Notes: generated by a model not told the origin, from the sequence alone. 64,000 nt of DNA from Bacteroidota bacterium (GCA_016711825.1 JADJSG010000011.1:186001-250000); one strand, 5' to 3'. Shown: positions 1 through 9,614, counted from the first letter of the stretch. Numbers and translations: made by a program.

Positions 1-913
1 CAATGCCAACATATCCCGTTGATTTATGGGCATTAAATTTTAATTTTGTAACCCCATTGTCTATGATAGCTATCCCAACATTTCCACTTGTCGCAAACAT
101 ACTTGCACCGTTATTGTTTCCAAATGCCAACATATTTGCAAATGGGTATTGCGACACTACACCTGCATAACCACCCGAAAATGTACTGCCATACTTTGTA
201 AATGTTGCATAGTTGCCTGCCACATCATTATACATGGTAAATTTACCAAACCCGTTTGCATCGATATTTTGCATCCTCAGATGTTCAACATTTCCTGTAT
301 TTGTATATAAATGCAGTTTGGCAAGCGCTGAAGGGGTGGCAGTGCCAATACCAACACTATTACCATTGTCAAACAGCAATGATTTACCTAAAGTGTTTAA
401 TGCTGTGAACTTGGTAATATAATTGATATCTCCGGTATTATGTGCCGCATTTGAATTGACAGTGCCTGTTCTGGTTTTGTCATTTCCTGATTGGCTTGCT
501 TCGCCTGCTTTTTCAGCATAAATCGCATAGGGCACTGAAAGCAATTGGCTTGTACCAGCGTCTGAATAATTTGTACCTCCATTGGGGTCTATGGCAACTT
601 GTATATATTTATTTCCTGTTTCCCATTTTACCGATTTCATATTACCAAATAAGGGGGTACCATTGCCTATTTGCAAAGTATATAAACCAAATTCATTGGT
701 TTTGATAGTTTGGGATTCTTCGTACTCAGCAGTACTTGCATCAGCAGTGGGCAATATTGCCAGTTTGATGGTCATGGTTTGATGTGGCAGCGGATTACCT
801 GCAGCATCCCTTGCGATACCTTGATAATTAAATCGCTGTGGCACTTGAGCCAATAATATGGTACTGATAAATAATTGAATGAAGATACCTAAAAATAGAA
901 TTTGTTTTTGCAT
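1..913 (-). CDS. Secreted tail-fibre-like/S74-type surface protein, C-terminus cut by window edge
   Basis: The minus-strand frame is open from an ATG at 913 to the window edge, giving at least 304 residues with no stop. The N-terminus is a signal peptide (MQKQILFLGIFI...ILLAQ) followed by VPQRFNYQG and then ARDAAGNPL. This start is common in Bacteroidota secreted proteins that carry repeats like those of phage tail fibres. Further on are LLSVPYAIYAEKAG and VGIGTATPSALAKLHLY; the GIGT.TP..KLH phrase is the usual repeat of proteins ending in an endosialidase-chaperone (peptidase S74) or similar tail. The C-terminal domain lies outside the window, so the final function and export route (T9SS or other) cannot be read. 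Surface or extracellular location is inferred from the signal peptide. Confidence 0.75.
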   Translation of the reverse strand, partial: MQKQILFLGIFIQLFISTILLAQVPQRFNYQGIARDAAGNPLPHQTMTIKLAILPTADASTAEYEESQTIKTNEFGLYTLQIGNGTPLFGNMKSVKWETGNKYIQVAIDPNGGTNYSDAGTSQLLSVPYAIYAEKAGEASQSGNDKTRTGTVNSNAAHNTGDINYITKFTALNTLGKSLLFDNGNSVGIGTATPSALAKLHLYTNTGNVEHLRMQNIDANGFGKFTMYNDVAGNYATFTKYGSTFSGGYAGVVSQYPFANMLAFGNNNGASMFATSGNVGIAIIDNGVTKLKFNAHKSTGYVGI

Positions 914-937
914 AAGGTTGGTTTTAGTTTTTATTCA

Positions 938-945
938 CAAAAATA
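938..945 (-). promoter_or_regulatory. Probable -7 element (TATTTTTG) of the secreted protein gene
   Basis: On the minus strand this matches the Bacteroidota -7 consensus TAnnTTTG, 24 bp before the ATG at 913. No good -33 TTTG is seen at the usual 19-21 bp spacing, so the call rests on one box only. Confidence 0.35.
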
Positions 946-1154
946 ATATTTTAAAATAAAAATCATGACCATTAACAAAATCAAATACATATTATTATAT
1001 TATATATTTAGTATTATTCATTATAATCAATTATAAATTTCGAATAAGAATTCGTTTAAAATAAAAATTGTTATTTAGGCTTGAAATTACGAGTATAATA
1101 CTTCGTAAATGCTTCGTAAAATAAAAGGCAAATAAAAAAAAAGTGGTCAATTAA

Positions 1155-2213
1155 TTAATGCAGTGTCGTTTGATTCAATTCATCAAGCCGAGGTCTCAAA
1201 CGGCCTTGTCTTGATTTGTTAAATATCATCTGACCTTTATCTATTCCTTTTCTAATCGCAGTTTGTTGTTCAATGGGTAAAGCTAATACCTCTTTGCAAG
1301 TAACACTGCAACAACCTTGCATTGCCTCGGCACAAGCATCACATTGTATAAACAACAAATGACAAGCTTCATTTTTGCAATTGGTATGGGTGTCGGCTGA
1401 TTGTCCACACTGATGACAAACCGCAATAATATCGTCGGTGATACGCTCACCAAGACGTTCATCAAATACAAAATTTTTACCTTTAAACTTTAAGGGAAGT
1501 GCTTGCTCCCTGGCTGTTTGGGTATAATGGATGATACCACCTTCTACATGATATACATTTTTAAAACCATTGTGAAGCATGTAAGCACTTGCTTTTTCAC
1601 ATCGAATGCCACCCGTGCAATACATGATAATCGGCTGGTCTTTTTTGTCCTGCAACATGTCGACTGCCATGGGAAGTTGTTCCCTAAATGTATCAGAAGG
1701 TATCTCTATTGCGTTTTCAAAATGCCCTACTTCGTATTCATAATGATTGCGCATATCTACAATCACCACATCTTGTTGACTGCTTAATTGGTTGAAATCT
1801 GCAGCATTGAGATACTTCCCCGTTTTTGATGCATCGAATGTTTCATCGGATAAACCATCAGCTACAATTTTATCACGCACTTTGATTTTTAGTACAAAAA
1901 ACGATTTTCCATCATCATCTACAGCAATGTTTTTGCGTAGATTTTTAAATTCGGGTTGTGCATCCATATAAGCCAAAAAGGATGGCATATGCTGTTCGGG
2001 TACACTGATTTGGGCATTGATTCCTTCGCGGGCTATATATATTCTACCGAAAATCTGGAGTGTTTGAAATACTTCATACATTGCATCCCGATAAGCTTGT
2101 GGCTGTTCGATGGTAAAATATTTGTAAAATGAAATCGTAATTCTTTTAAATGTTTCGTTCAACATTTTTTCACGCAACTCTTTGTGCGAGACTCTATTGT
2201 GTAATACTGCCAT
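1155..2213 (-). CDS. trhO: tRNA uridine(34) hydroxylase TrhO (YceA family)
   Basis: 352 residues, close to the usual 350 of this family, and the N-terminus MAVLHNRVS aligns with the family start, so the first ATG is kept. TrhO carries out oxygen-dependent hydroxylation of U34 in tRNA, the first step toward 5-(carboxy)methoxyuridine. Visible landmarks are the N-terminal acylphosphatase-like region with GRIYIAREGINAQISVP (about 56-72), a rhodanese domain with RNHYEYEVGHFENA (155-168) and the active-site loop MYCTGGIRCEKAS with catalytic Cys199. A Cys-rich C-terminal section (about 266-306, many C-x2-C pairs) probably binds metal. It stands alone between oppositely placed or distant genes. Confidence 0.95.
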   Translation of the reverse strand: MAVLHNRVSHKELREKMLNETFKRITISFYKYFTIEQPQAYRDAMYEVFQTLQIFGRIYIAREGINAQISVPEQHMPSFLAYMDAQPEFKNLRKNIAVDDDGKSFFVLKIKVRDKIVADGLSDETFDASKTGKYLNAADFNQLSSQQDVVIVDMRNHYEYEVGHFENAIEIPSDTFREQLPMAVDMLQDKKDQPIIMYCTGGIRCEKASAYMLHNGFKNVYHVEGGIIHYTQTAREQALPLKFKGKNFVFDERLGERITDDIIAVCHQCGQSADTHTNCKNEACHLLFIQCDACAEAMQGCCSVTCKEVLALPIEQQTAIRKGIDKGQMIFNKSRQGRLRPRLDELNQTTLH

Positions 2214-2262
2214 AAGTAAAATTTTAAGGACGCTGATAAGGCGAACAAAATTGTTTAGGTTG

Positions 2263-2270
2263 CAAAGTTA
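2263..2270 (-). promoter_or_regulatory. Probable -7 element (TAACTTTG) of trhO
   Basis: Minus-strand match to TAnnTTTG, 49 bp before the trhO ATG. The nearest TTTG upstream (2296-2299) is spaced 25 bp away, longer than the usual 19-21, so only the -7 box is supported. Confidence 0.35.
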
Positions 2271-2492
2271 TAAAAAAATAGATTGATTATGCTATCAAAT
2301 TAGCATCGAAAATTTAATTTGCTTTGAAAAATTGCACCTATTTAAATACTTACTTATTTCTATCAATACTTAATGCTGCCCATCGTTTGGGTACTTCATT
2401 TAACTTGACTCAAAAGTGATGGCTTTATGAAAACAGATTTATATTTAGTAACCTAAAAAAAATCTAGGTATTGCCTTTAATCCCAAAAGCAA

Positions 2493-3299
2493 TTAGCCGC
2501 TTACATTAAAATCGCGCAATGCATCATTTAAACTTGTTTTCAAATCGGTACTTGCTTTACGTTGCCCAATAATCAATGCACAACCAACCTGGTAAGCACC
2601 CGCTGGAAATTGTTTTGTGTAACTACCAGGTATCACTACACTTCTTGCTGGTACACGCCCCTTATATTCAATAGCTTGTGCTCCGCTGACATCAATAATT
2701 TTAGTACTTTGCGTTAATACTACATTGGCTCCCAATACGGCTTCTTTTTCTACATGTACGCCTTCTACCACAATGCATCTTGACCCAATAAAACAACCAT
2801 CTTCAATAATAACCGGACTGGCTTGCAAAGGTTCTAATACCCCACCAATACCCACACCACCACTTAAATGCACATTTTTGCCGATTTGGGCACAACTACC
2901 TACAGTTGCCCATGTGTCAACCATCGTACCTTCATCTACATAGGCCCCAATATTCACATAGCTGGGCATGAGTATAACACCTCGAGCCAAAAAAGCACCA
3001 TAACGTGCCACGGCGTGAGGTACTGCTCGCACTCCTTGTGATGCATAATCAGTTTTGAGTTTCATTTTATCATAAAATTCAAAGGGTGGTAAAGAGTAAG
3101 TCTCCATTTGTTGAATGCCAAAATACATGAGTATGGCCTGCTTTACCCATTCATTGACCTGCCAATCATTTTCTGTTGGTGCTGCTACACGTAAGCGACC
3201 TTTATCTACTTCTTCAATAACGGCACGTATTGCATCGGTATAGGTTGTATTTTTTAGAAGTTCTCTATTTTCCCAAACTTCTGCGATGAGTTGTTGCAT
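2493..3299 (-). CDS. dapD: 2,3,4,5-tetrahydropyridine-2,6-dicarboxylate N-succinyltransferase
   Basis: 268 residues, near the family length of about 274. DapD uses succinyl-CoA to acylate tetrahydrodipicolinate in the succinylase branch of the diaminopimelate/lysine pathway, supplying cell-wall cross-linking residues in the cytoplasm. The N-terminal helical region (1-95) is followed by a left-handed beta-helix of hexapeptide repeats: GVILMPSYVNIGAYVDEGTMVDTWA..., then GKNVHLSGGVGIGGVLEP, EDGCFIGSRCIVVEGV, and a C-terminal VIPGSYTKQFPAGAY. It is divergent from the YrdC-type gene, with 81 bp between the two chosen start codons. No other lysine genes are in the window. Confidence 0.95.
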   Translation of the reverse strand: MQQLIAEVWENRELLKNTTYTDAIRAVIEEVDKGRLRVAAPTENDWQVNEWVKQAILMYFGIQQMETYSLPPFEFYDKMKLKTDYASQGVRAVPHAVARYGAFLARGVILMPSYVNIGAYVDEGTMVDTWATVGSCAQIGKNVHLSGGVGIGGVLEPLQASPVIIEDGCFIGSRCIVVEGVHVEKEAVLGANVVLTQSTKIIDVSGAQAIEYKGRVPARSVVIPGSYTKQFPAGAYQVGCALIIGQRKASTDLKTSLNDALRDFNVSG

Positions 3300-3380
3300 A
3301 AAATATTTTTTTTCAATGCAAACATAAAGAATTTACTTTTTTTAATCAGGAGAACTTTACTTTGCAAAAAAAGATTATGC

Positions 3381-3953
3381 ATGGAATCACCCTATGAAAC
3401 CGATATCAAACAATGTGTACAAATACTTAAAAATGATGGTGTGATATTGTATCCTACCGATACCATCTGGGGACTGGGTTGTGATGCTCATCATGAAAAA
3501 GCCATTGAAAAAATTTATCAGATTAAGCAAAGAGAGCTACATAAAAGTTTTGTATTGTTGATGACAGATGTGAAACAATTATCAAATTATATTGCCAATC
3601 CGTTACCAGACCTGGCATCTATCGTGTCACAATTTACGCAACCTACTACAATCATATACGAACAAGCCATCAATCTTCCTCATTTGTTGGTTTCAAATGA
3701 AGGCAGCATAGCGGTTCGCATCACCAAAGATCCATTTTGTAGGGCTCTCATCAAAAGACTTCGTTCACCATTGGTTTCTACTTCTGTGAATAGAAGCGGA
3801 GAGCCCAGTGCAGCCAATTACAATATGATACAGGATGATATTAAAAAGGAAGTAGATTATGTAGTACACTGGCGTCAGGATGACAGTTCGGTAGCGGAGG
3901 CTTCTACGATATTGAAATTACAAGCAGATGGTCATTTTATAAAAATTAGGTAA
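3381..3953 (+). CDS. L-threonylcarbamoyladenylate synthase (YrdC/Sua5/TsaC family)
   Basis: 190 residues from the ATG at 3381. A longer in-frame reading from 3291 would overlap the start of dapD and adds an unlikely lead, so it is rejected. The enzyme makes threonylcarbamoyl-AMP from threonine, bicarbonate and ATP for the t6A37 modification of ANN-decoding tRNAs. Family landmarks are DGVILYPTDTIWGLGCDA (about 19-36), KIYQIKQRELHKSF (KxR nucleotide-binding region), AVRITKDPFCRALI and PLVSTSVNRSGEPSA. It is the short TsaC-like form without the Sua5 C-terminal domain. Bacteroidota often carry more than one YrdC protein, so whether this is the essential t6A copy is not certain. Confidence 0.9.
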   Translation: MESPYETDIKQCVQILKNDGVILYPTDTIWGLGCDAHHEKAIEKIYQIKQRELHKSFVLLMTDVKQLSNYIANPLPDLASIVSQFTQPTTIIYEQAINLPHLLVSNEGSIAVRITKDPFCRALIKRLRSPLVSTSVNRSGEPSAANYNMIQDDIKKEVDYVVHWRQDDSSVAEASTILKLQADGHFIKIR

Positions 3954-4050
3954 TCATATTCTTGCCTTAATAAAACGAGGTTTTCAAGGCTCTCTTCGTT
4001 TTTTGGTTAAAAGCGATTGAAAAAAAACCTTCATGAGTCATACTTTTCAT

Positions 4051-4081
4051 TTTTATTATCTTTCAAAAAAATGTAGGTTTG
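4051..4081 (+). promoter_or_regulatory. Bacteroidota-type promoter of the TPR membrane protein gene
   Basis: TAGGTTTG at 4074-4081 fits the TAnnTTTG -7 box exactly. A T-rich -33 (TTTT, 4051-4054) sits 19 bp upstream. The ATG follows 25 bp after the -7 box. Confidence 0.45.
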
Positions 4082-4106
4082 CATCTTAAAATTTATATTC
4101 AACATC

Positions 4107-4766
4107 ATGGCCATATTAAGAAGAATTTTAGTATTGTATCGCATTCCCATTGCCATCGCATTAATCGCACTTGGGGTATTGCTCACAATTCAAACAAAAA
4201 ATGGCATTTGGGTAAGCTGGATCTTTTTCCTGATAGCCATTTTAATGGTCGTAGCGCATTTTATGATTGGACCTATCACCCTTATACAAAAACATGTAGA
4301 AGAAGGTGATTTTGAAGGGGCCCAAGCCTTGCTTGGAAAAGTAAAATACCCAAATCTTTTGTACAAACCGGTTCGTTCTGCTTATTACATGCTAAAATCA
4401 AATTTTTCGACCATGAGCGAAAATTTTGAAGATGCCGAAGCAGATATACGAAAAAGTTTGGCAGCGGGTATTACAGATAAATCTGTTGAAGGGGGTGCTT
4501 ATTTACAATTAGGCATGATTGCCTATAAAAAAGGCAACAAAAAAGATGCCTATGAACATCTTCGAAAATCGGTGCAATTAGGATTACCTGATAAAGATTC
4601 AGAAGCATCGGCCTATTTACAACTTTCCAGTATATGTGGTGAGCGTCGCGACTTTAAGGGTATGAAACATTATTATACTAAAGCAAAAGCTTGTAAATCA
4701 AAAAATGAAACCATCGTTAACCAACTCAAAGAAATGGACAAATACATTTCAAGAGTTCCGGGATAA
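4107..4766 (+). CDS. Membrane protein with two N-terminal TM segments and TPR repeats
   Basis: 219 residues. Two hydrophobic segments (about 12-28 and 34-56) lie close together at the N-terminus, followed by a soluble region of helical hairpins. The pattern SVEGGAYLQLGMIAYKKGNKKDAYEHLRKSVQLG (about 131-164), then DSEASAYLQLSSIC...GMKHYYTKAK, is that of tetratricopeptide repeats, so the tail probably holds a protein partner. No catalytic motif is seen. It is monocistronic by layout, between the YrdC gene and an oppositely oriented sensor kinase. Specific function is not recognised. Confidence 0.7.
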   Translation: MAILRRILVLYRIPIAIALIALGVLLTIQTKNGIWVSWIFFLIAILMVVAHFMIGPITLIQKHVEEGDFEGAQALLGKVKYPNLLYKPVRSAYYMLKSNFSTMSENFEDAEADIRKSLAAGITDKSVEGGAYLQLGMIAYKKGNKKDAYEHLRKSVQLGLPDKDSEASAYLQLSSICGERRDFKGMKHYYTKAKACKSKNETIVNQLKEMDKYISRVPG

Positions 4767-4783
4767 TAAATGATTGTTTTAAT

Positions 4784-6583
4784 TTATAATGGAATTTCAA
4801 TAATAACAGTGGTGCCTTTACCGACAGCGGTATCATAGTTTACTTGCCCGTTTAAGTATTCAACCCGTGAGGTGATATTTTTAAGTCCTATCCCCTGTTG
4901 TTGCATTGTTTTTTCTAAATCAAAACCTTTGCCATTGTCTTCTACCATTAGCATAAATTCGTTGCTTTCTCTTATCAGCTGTATGGTTACTTCATTGGCC
5001 TGGGCATGTTTGATAATGTTATTGATCAGTTCTTGAAGCACCCGATAGATAACTGTTTCAATATTTTCAGGCAATCTTTCGTTGAGCCCCAACACAACTA
5101 AATTGATTTTCAACTTTTCAGTCCCCATTCTATTCACAAAATCACGAACGGCTGCTACAAGGCCCGATTTGATGAGCGCATTAGGGATCATACTATGCGA
5201 AATCGACCTTACCTCTTTTGCAGAGTCGACCAATAAATCAAAAGCATTTTTTAAAGATGTGTGAATTGAAATGGGTGTTTGTGAAGATTCAATAAAATGT
5301 TCAAGTTGCATTTTAGCTGCCGTCATGGTTTGTGCTACTCCATCATGTAAGTCTCTGGCTATGCGCATCCGCTCTTTTTCTTCCGCTTCAATAATGGCTT
5401 TACTTCGTTGCTCTTTTTCATAAATGACTGCATTGTCAATTTCTTTTTGTTTTTTATTTTTATAAAATATATAGAAAGCGACGCCCGCAATCAACAGGAG
5501 TGCAATACTTGCCAAAAAGATAATCCGTTGATTTTTTTGTTCAATTTTTTTAAGTTCATTTTCTTTTGTGAGTAATAATATCTGTTGCAGTCGTTTTTCC
5601 GTTTCGTATTTTACCTGCATTTCATTGATTTGCTTACTCCTTTTTTCATTAAAAATCTCTTCATTGAGTGTTGCATATTTTACATGATAAGTATAAGCTA
5701 AAGTAGGATTGCCCGATTCATTCATAATTTTTGCGAGTTGCAAATAACATTGGGCTGTGAGTTCTTTATACTTTATTTTTTCTGTGATAGCCTTGCAATC
5801 CGTAAAGTATCGTATAGCTGCCGGCTGGTTGTGTTGAAGAAGGGCAAACTCACCCAAACAAAACAAAGAGAGCGCGGCTGCATTGGTATCTTTCATTCTC
5901 AATCGAATAAAATATGACTCTGTTTGAAATTGTACTGCTTTGATAAAGTTTTTTTGCGCGGCATAAGAAACAGAAGCATAATCTAAAGTATATGAAATTC
6001 CAATACTATCTTTTAATGCCACGTAATAAGTTTGTGCTTGAGAGAATAAACTGAGTGCCACTGTATGATTTCCGTGGTCTTGCGCCCAAACACCTTGGTT
6101 ATTGATGGCGGTGGCCATCACAGCTTCATCATGATCGATTTGAGCCAGCCTAAATGCTTCTTTAAAACTATTTAAGGCGGCTGTGTCGTTATGTTGTTTA
6201 CGATAAAAGAAACCTAATTCGTTATATACACTCGCTTTGCCCGCATTATTATTCAAGCTGTCAAACTGCTTAATTGCGGTGAGGTAATATTGGAGTGTGG
6301 CATCATATTCGCCAGCAAAATAACTTGTAAGCCCTTTTAAAAAATGTGCATGGGCTATAAAATCTGGTCGACTGATATTGTTCGCAATGCGAATGGCCTC
6401 ATCGCACAATTTGATACAATTTGCATAATCTTTGTTTTGTATACGTGCTGCTACTTCAATATAATTACTGACTTTGATGGTATCGGCACTTCCTTGATAT
6501 TTTTGTATGATACTATCCGCCAGGGTTTGCGCGTAAAGTTGGTTAATGCCAAACAACAGATAGAAACATACCCAATAGCGCAT
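4784..6583 (-). CDS. TPR-containing sensor histidine kinase (HisKA_3/NarX-like)
   Basis: 599 residues. A signal peptide (1-19, ends LYAQ) leads into a periplasmic block of TPR repeats (about 45-315), a coiled coil (about 310-352), one TM helix (IIFLASIALLLIAGVAFYIFY, 354-374) and a cytoplasmic kinase. The phosphoacceptor box ERMRIARDLHDGVAQTM places the histidine at H413. The ATPase has the N-box ELINNIIKHAQANEV, the G1 box VEDNGKGFDL and G2 GIGLKNITSRV. This class normally phosphorylates LuxR/NarL-type response regulators, but none is adjacent, so it is an orphan. Its start lies 7 bp after the stop of the upstream M1 peptidase gene, which suggests co-transcription. Confidence 0.92.
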   Translation of the reverse strand: MRYWVCFYLLFGINQLYAQTLADSIIQKYQGSADTIKVSNYIEVAARIQNKDYANCIKLCDEAIRIANNISRPDFIAHAHFLKGLTSYFAGEYDATLQYYLTAIKQFDSLNNNAGKASVYNELGFFYRKQHNDTAALNSFKEAFRLAQIDHDEAVMATAINNQGVWAQDHGNHTVALSLFSQAQTYYVALKDSIGISYTLDYASVSYAAQKNFIKAVQFQTESYFIRLRMKDTNAAALSLFCLGEFALLQHNQPAAIRYFTDCKAITEKIKYKELTAQCYLQLAKIMNESGNPTLAYTYHVKYATLNEEIFNEKRSKQINEMQVKYETEKRLQQILLLTKENELKKIEQKNQRIIFLASIALLLIAGVAFYIFYKNKKQKEIDNAVIYEKEQRSKAIIEAEEKERMRIARDLHDGVAQTMTAAKMQLEHFIESSQTPISIHTSLKNAFDLLVDSAKEVRSISHSMIPNALIKSGLVAAVRDFVNRMGTEKLKINLVVLGLNERLPENIETVIYRVLQELINNIIKHAQANEVTIQLIRESNEFMLMVEDNGKGFDLEKTMQQQGIGLKNITSRVEYLNGQVNYDTAVGKGTTVIIEIPL

Positions 6584-6590
6584 GACTTCA

Positions 6591-8561
6591 TTAATATTTA
6601 CTCAACTTTCTGCTTATGGTGCCCTGGGGTGTAACGATTTCAACAAGGTATACGCCTGTAGCCAATGAGGCAATATTAAGTTGTACCTTTTTGTTCATAC
6701 TACCTGATTGCAATACTTTACCACTCATTTCTCTAAGGGTATAATGACCGTCATTTATTGCGTTGTTTTCGATTGACACCCAATCATTTGAAGGGTTTGG
6801 ATAAATCAACGTATTATTTTCTAAATCTAAATTATCGATAGCCAATGAAATGAGGGATGGATTTTCAACAATTACATCGTCTTTATTCAACAACCAATTA
6901 TTGGGATCAATGCTTAATCCTGTAACGATTTTATTTGTCGGAATCACAAAAGTATTGGAGTTTTGATTGATATTGATCCTGATGGTTGTATCGCCACTTG
7001 CACTAGTACATTTGATTTCTAAAGGTGTTTTAAATAATGGTGTAACTGGTGATGAAGTAACATGCGTAACTTTTAAAAATAAATTAGAGCCATTGCTAAA
7101 ATATTCGGCAGAATACACAGGATATCCTTCGCCAAAAAGCCATTGATTAAAGTAATCATACAAAGAAGTATTGGCGGTCGTTTCCATTGAAATATGAAAG
7201 TCATTGATACTGGCTGTACTGAATGCAAATGTTGATTGAAATTCTTTTAAGCCTTTAAAAAACAAGGTATCTCCCAATATAAAACGAAGGGTATGAATTA
7301 CTGCACTTCCTTTGTCGTAGGTAAGTCGCTTGCTAAAGATTCTGCCTACATTGTTGGTATCGGTAAAGTACACCATGGCAAATGAATCTTGCAAAACATT
7401 ATCATGTACATCAAACATTTTTTGCTGAGCTGCTGCCCAACCCCTAAAATGGTCATATGCCAAATACTCGCCATAAGATGCAAAGCCTTCGTTGATAAAG
7501 ATATCACTCCATGTTTTACAAGTTACATGATCGCCCCACCATTGATGAAACAGTTCATGTGAATTGACAGAAAAACTTCCTAAGTTGCCAATACTTGTCA
7601 TGGTTTGGTGTTCCATGCCACCACCAAAAGGTGCCATGCTATGACCATATTTTTCCCCATGAAAAGGATAGAGACCCATGATATCGGAATAATAATCTAA
7701 TACCAAGGCATTGCTATCGATCTGGTCTTTAAAATAGGGCAATGTTTGGGGATTATCGTATACATAATTGACAATTTTAACCGAGTCGCCATTGAGTGCA
7801 GCAGGATGTGCATATATGGTATAGTCCACATACTTTGCGACAGCTATTGAAATTAAGTAATAATCGATGATATAATGTGTTTTCCAACGGTATTTTACTT
7901 TATTATTTGGAAGGCTGTCTATGCCTTCAAGAATTCCGTTTGAACCCACTTTATTTTCGTTGCTTGTGGTGACAAATATCCAAGCACTATCTGCTTTATC
8001 TTGTAAAAATTGTTTGCAAGGAAACCATTCAAAGGCGCTGTAGGGCTCACTAAGGCTCCAAGTACACTCATTGCCCCACAATCCTGAATTGTCAGTGCTG
8101 TATCCACTCCCTATGGCAGCTCCCCCAACGATATGACCGTCGCCATTGTAATATATTTTTACGCTCATATTGGTATTTAAGGGAAGTGCATTGGGCATTA
8201 CTGCATAACGAATACTGCCATTGCTACCAAGGGTTAATGATTGATTGTTATACACCACACTATCAATCACCATACTTTGATTCAGTTCAAAACAAAAAGT
8301 ATCTAATGAAGATGCGGTTACTTTTGCACCAATGGTCACTACACCTCCTACGAGGGTATTGTTTCTTTCAGCATAAATATCTAAAAAATAGAAATGTACA
8401 TCATATTGGCTCATAAGGCTGTTTGCATAAGGATTGGCCCTTGTTTTTTTAGCCTGACGTTGCATACTCAATATTTTAGTATCTGCACATGTTTGAACCT
8501 CCTGGGCAAACAAGCTTAAAGATATCATCATCAAAGAAAGAAAGAATAAATGTTTTTTCAT
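6591..8561 (-). CDS. M1-family metallopeptidase with T9SS type A sorting domain
   Basis: 656 residues from the ATG at 8561, chosen because it gives a clean signal peptide (MKKHLFFLSLMMISLSLFAQ); a longer frame to 8603 adds 14 residues ahead of it. Gluzincin features are GGGMEHQT for substrate binding and the zinc site HELFH...NEGF with H335, E336, H339 and E358. It should be a secreted zinc aminopeptidase-like enzyme. The last about 75 residues form a T9SS tail: LIYPNPSNDWVSIE, MSGKVLQSG, LATGVYLVEIV and a basic end SRKLSKY. Export through T9SS and surface attachment or release are inferred. It probably shares a transcript with the sensor kinase downstream. Confidence 0.93.
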   Translation of the reverse strand: MKKHLFFLSLMMISLSLFAQEVQTCADTKILSMQRQAKKTRANPYANSLMSQYDVHFYFLDIYAERNNTLVGGVVTIGAKVTASSLDTFCFELNQSMVIDSVVYNNQSLTLGSNGSIRYAVMPNALPLNTNMSVKIYYNGDGHIVGGAAIGSGYSTDNSGLWGNECTWSLSEPYSAFEWFPCKQFLQDKADSAWIFVTTSNENKVGSNGILEGIDSLPNNKVKYRWKTHYIIDYYLISIAVAKYVDYTIYAHPAALNGDSVKIVNYVYDNPQTLPYFKDQIDSNALVLDYYSDIMGLYPFHGEKYGHSMAPFGGGMEHQTMTSIGNLGSFSVNSHELFHQWWGDHVTCKTWSDIFINEGFASYGEYLAYDHFRGWAAAQQKMFDVHDNVLQDSFAMVYFTDTNNVGRIFSKRLTYDKGSAVIHTLRFILGDTLFFKGLKEFQSTFAFSTASINDFHISMETTANTSLYDYFNQWLFGEGYPVYSAEYFSNGSNLFLKVTHVTSSPVTPLFKTPLEIKCTSASGDTTIRININQNSNTFVIPTNKIVTGLSIDPNNWLLNKDDVIVENPSLISLAIDNLDLENNTLIYPNPSNDWVSIENNAINDGHYTLREMSGKVLQSGSMNKKVQLNIASLATGVYLVEIVTPQGTISRKLSKY

Positions 8562-8659
8562 ATTACAAAGATAGTTTTGAAAGTAATAGGTTGTTTCAAT
8601 CACTGTATGAAGTTATTGATAGTTTAGTATGTAAAAGTAGATTTTTTGTTACATTTGTG

Positions 8660-8691
8660 TTTCTTTCCTTTACAAAAAAGAGATAAATTTG
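8660..8691 (+). promoter_or_regulatory. Probable promoter of accD
   Basis: TAAATTTG at 8684-8691 fits the TAnnTTTG -7 box. A TTTC at 8660-8663 lies 20 bp upstream as a near-match to the -33 TTTG. The accD ATG follows 62 bp later. Confidence 0.4.
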
Positions 8692-8753
8692 GCGTTTTAA
8701 TCATGTTAATCAAGTTGTTACGCCTTTAAAACCTATAAACACCATAAAAAATT

Positions 8754-9614
8754 ATGTCATCTACATGGTTCAAAAGAATAAAACAAGGCATTCTAACCTC
8801 TACCAAGGAAAAAAAGAATGTACCCGACGGACTTTGGTTTAAATGCCCGGGTTGTAAAAAAACTTCTACAATCAATGAAATTAGAAGCAGTTTATGGGTA
8901 TGTCCAAATTGCAATTTTCACAACAGAATAGATGCTGAAGAGTATTTTGAAATATTGTTTGATGATAATAAATATACCCTTCTATTTGAAAACATTCTTT
9001 CAAGAGATATGTTAGGCTTTGTAGATTTGAAACCCTATAAAGATCGTTTGGTTGAAGCCCAAAAGCAAACAGGATTGAAAGATGCCATGACGGTAGGCAC
9101 TGGTGAAATTATGGGACGAAGCATTGTGATTGCTTGTATGAATTTTAGCTTTATCGGTGGTAGTATGGGAAGCGTAGTTGGAGAAAAAATATCACGAGGT
9201 ATTGATTATGCGATAGCCAATAAAATGCCTTTTATGATAATTTCCAAGTCAGGGGGTGCCCGTATGATGGAAAGTGCTTTTTCACTGATGCAAATGGCCA
9301 AGACTTCAGCTAAACTTACATTATTAGCAAAAGCCAAGCTTCCTTATATTTCATTTTTGACAGACCCTACTACTGGAGGTGTAACCGCTTCATACGCTAT
9401 GTTAGGTGATTTGAATATTGCTGAACCAGCAGCCTTAATTGGATTTGCAGGTCCCCGAGTAATTAAAGAAACCATCAAAAAAGACTTACCCGAAGGATTT
9501 CAGCGTTCTGAATTTTTGCTTGAACATGGCTTTTTAGATTTTATTGTTGACCGTAAGGAGCTAAAACAAAAACTAGCAGATGTATTAGACTACTTTAAAA
9601 TCAAGAATCCTTAA
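8754..9614 (+). CDS. accD: Acetyl-CoA carboxylase carboxyltransferase subunit beta
   Basis: 286 residues, normal for AccD. With AccA it transfers CO2 from carboxybiotin to acetyl-CoA, the committed step of fatty acid synthesis in the cytoplasm. The N-terminal zinc ribbon is complete (C31, C34, C50, C53 in CPGC...CPNC). The crotonase-fold core shows GSMGSVVGEKISRGIDYA, SKSGGARMMES, TDPTTGGVTASYAMLGD and GPRVIKETI. It stands as a single gene on the plus strand; accA and the biotin carboxylase genes are not in the window. Confidence 0.96.
   Translation: MSSTWFKRIKQGILTSTKEKKNVPDGLWFKCPGCKKTSTINEIRSSLWVCPNCNFHNRIDAEEYFEILFDDNKYTLLFENILSRDMLGFVDLKPYKDRLVEAQKQTGLKDAMTVGTGEIMGRSIVIACMNFSFIGGSMGSVVGEKISRGIDYAIANKMPFMIISKSGGARMMESAFSLMQMAKTSAKLTLLAKAKLPYISFLTDPTTGGVTASYAMLGDLNIAEPAALIGFAGPRVIKETIKKDLPEGFQRSEFLLEHGFLDFIVDRKELKQKLADVLDYFKIKNP

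Noticed and set aside
3972..4004. AAAACGA...TCGTTTT followed by T residues after the YrdC-type gene
   Set aside because: The stem is short with a long, mostly unpaired loop; too weak to list as a terminator.
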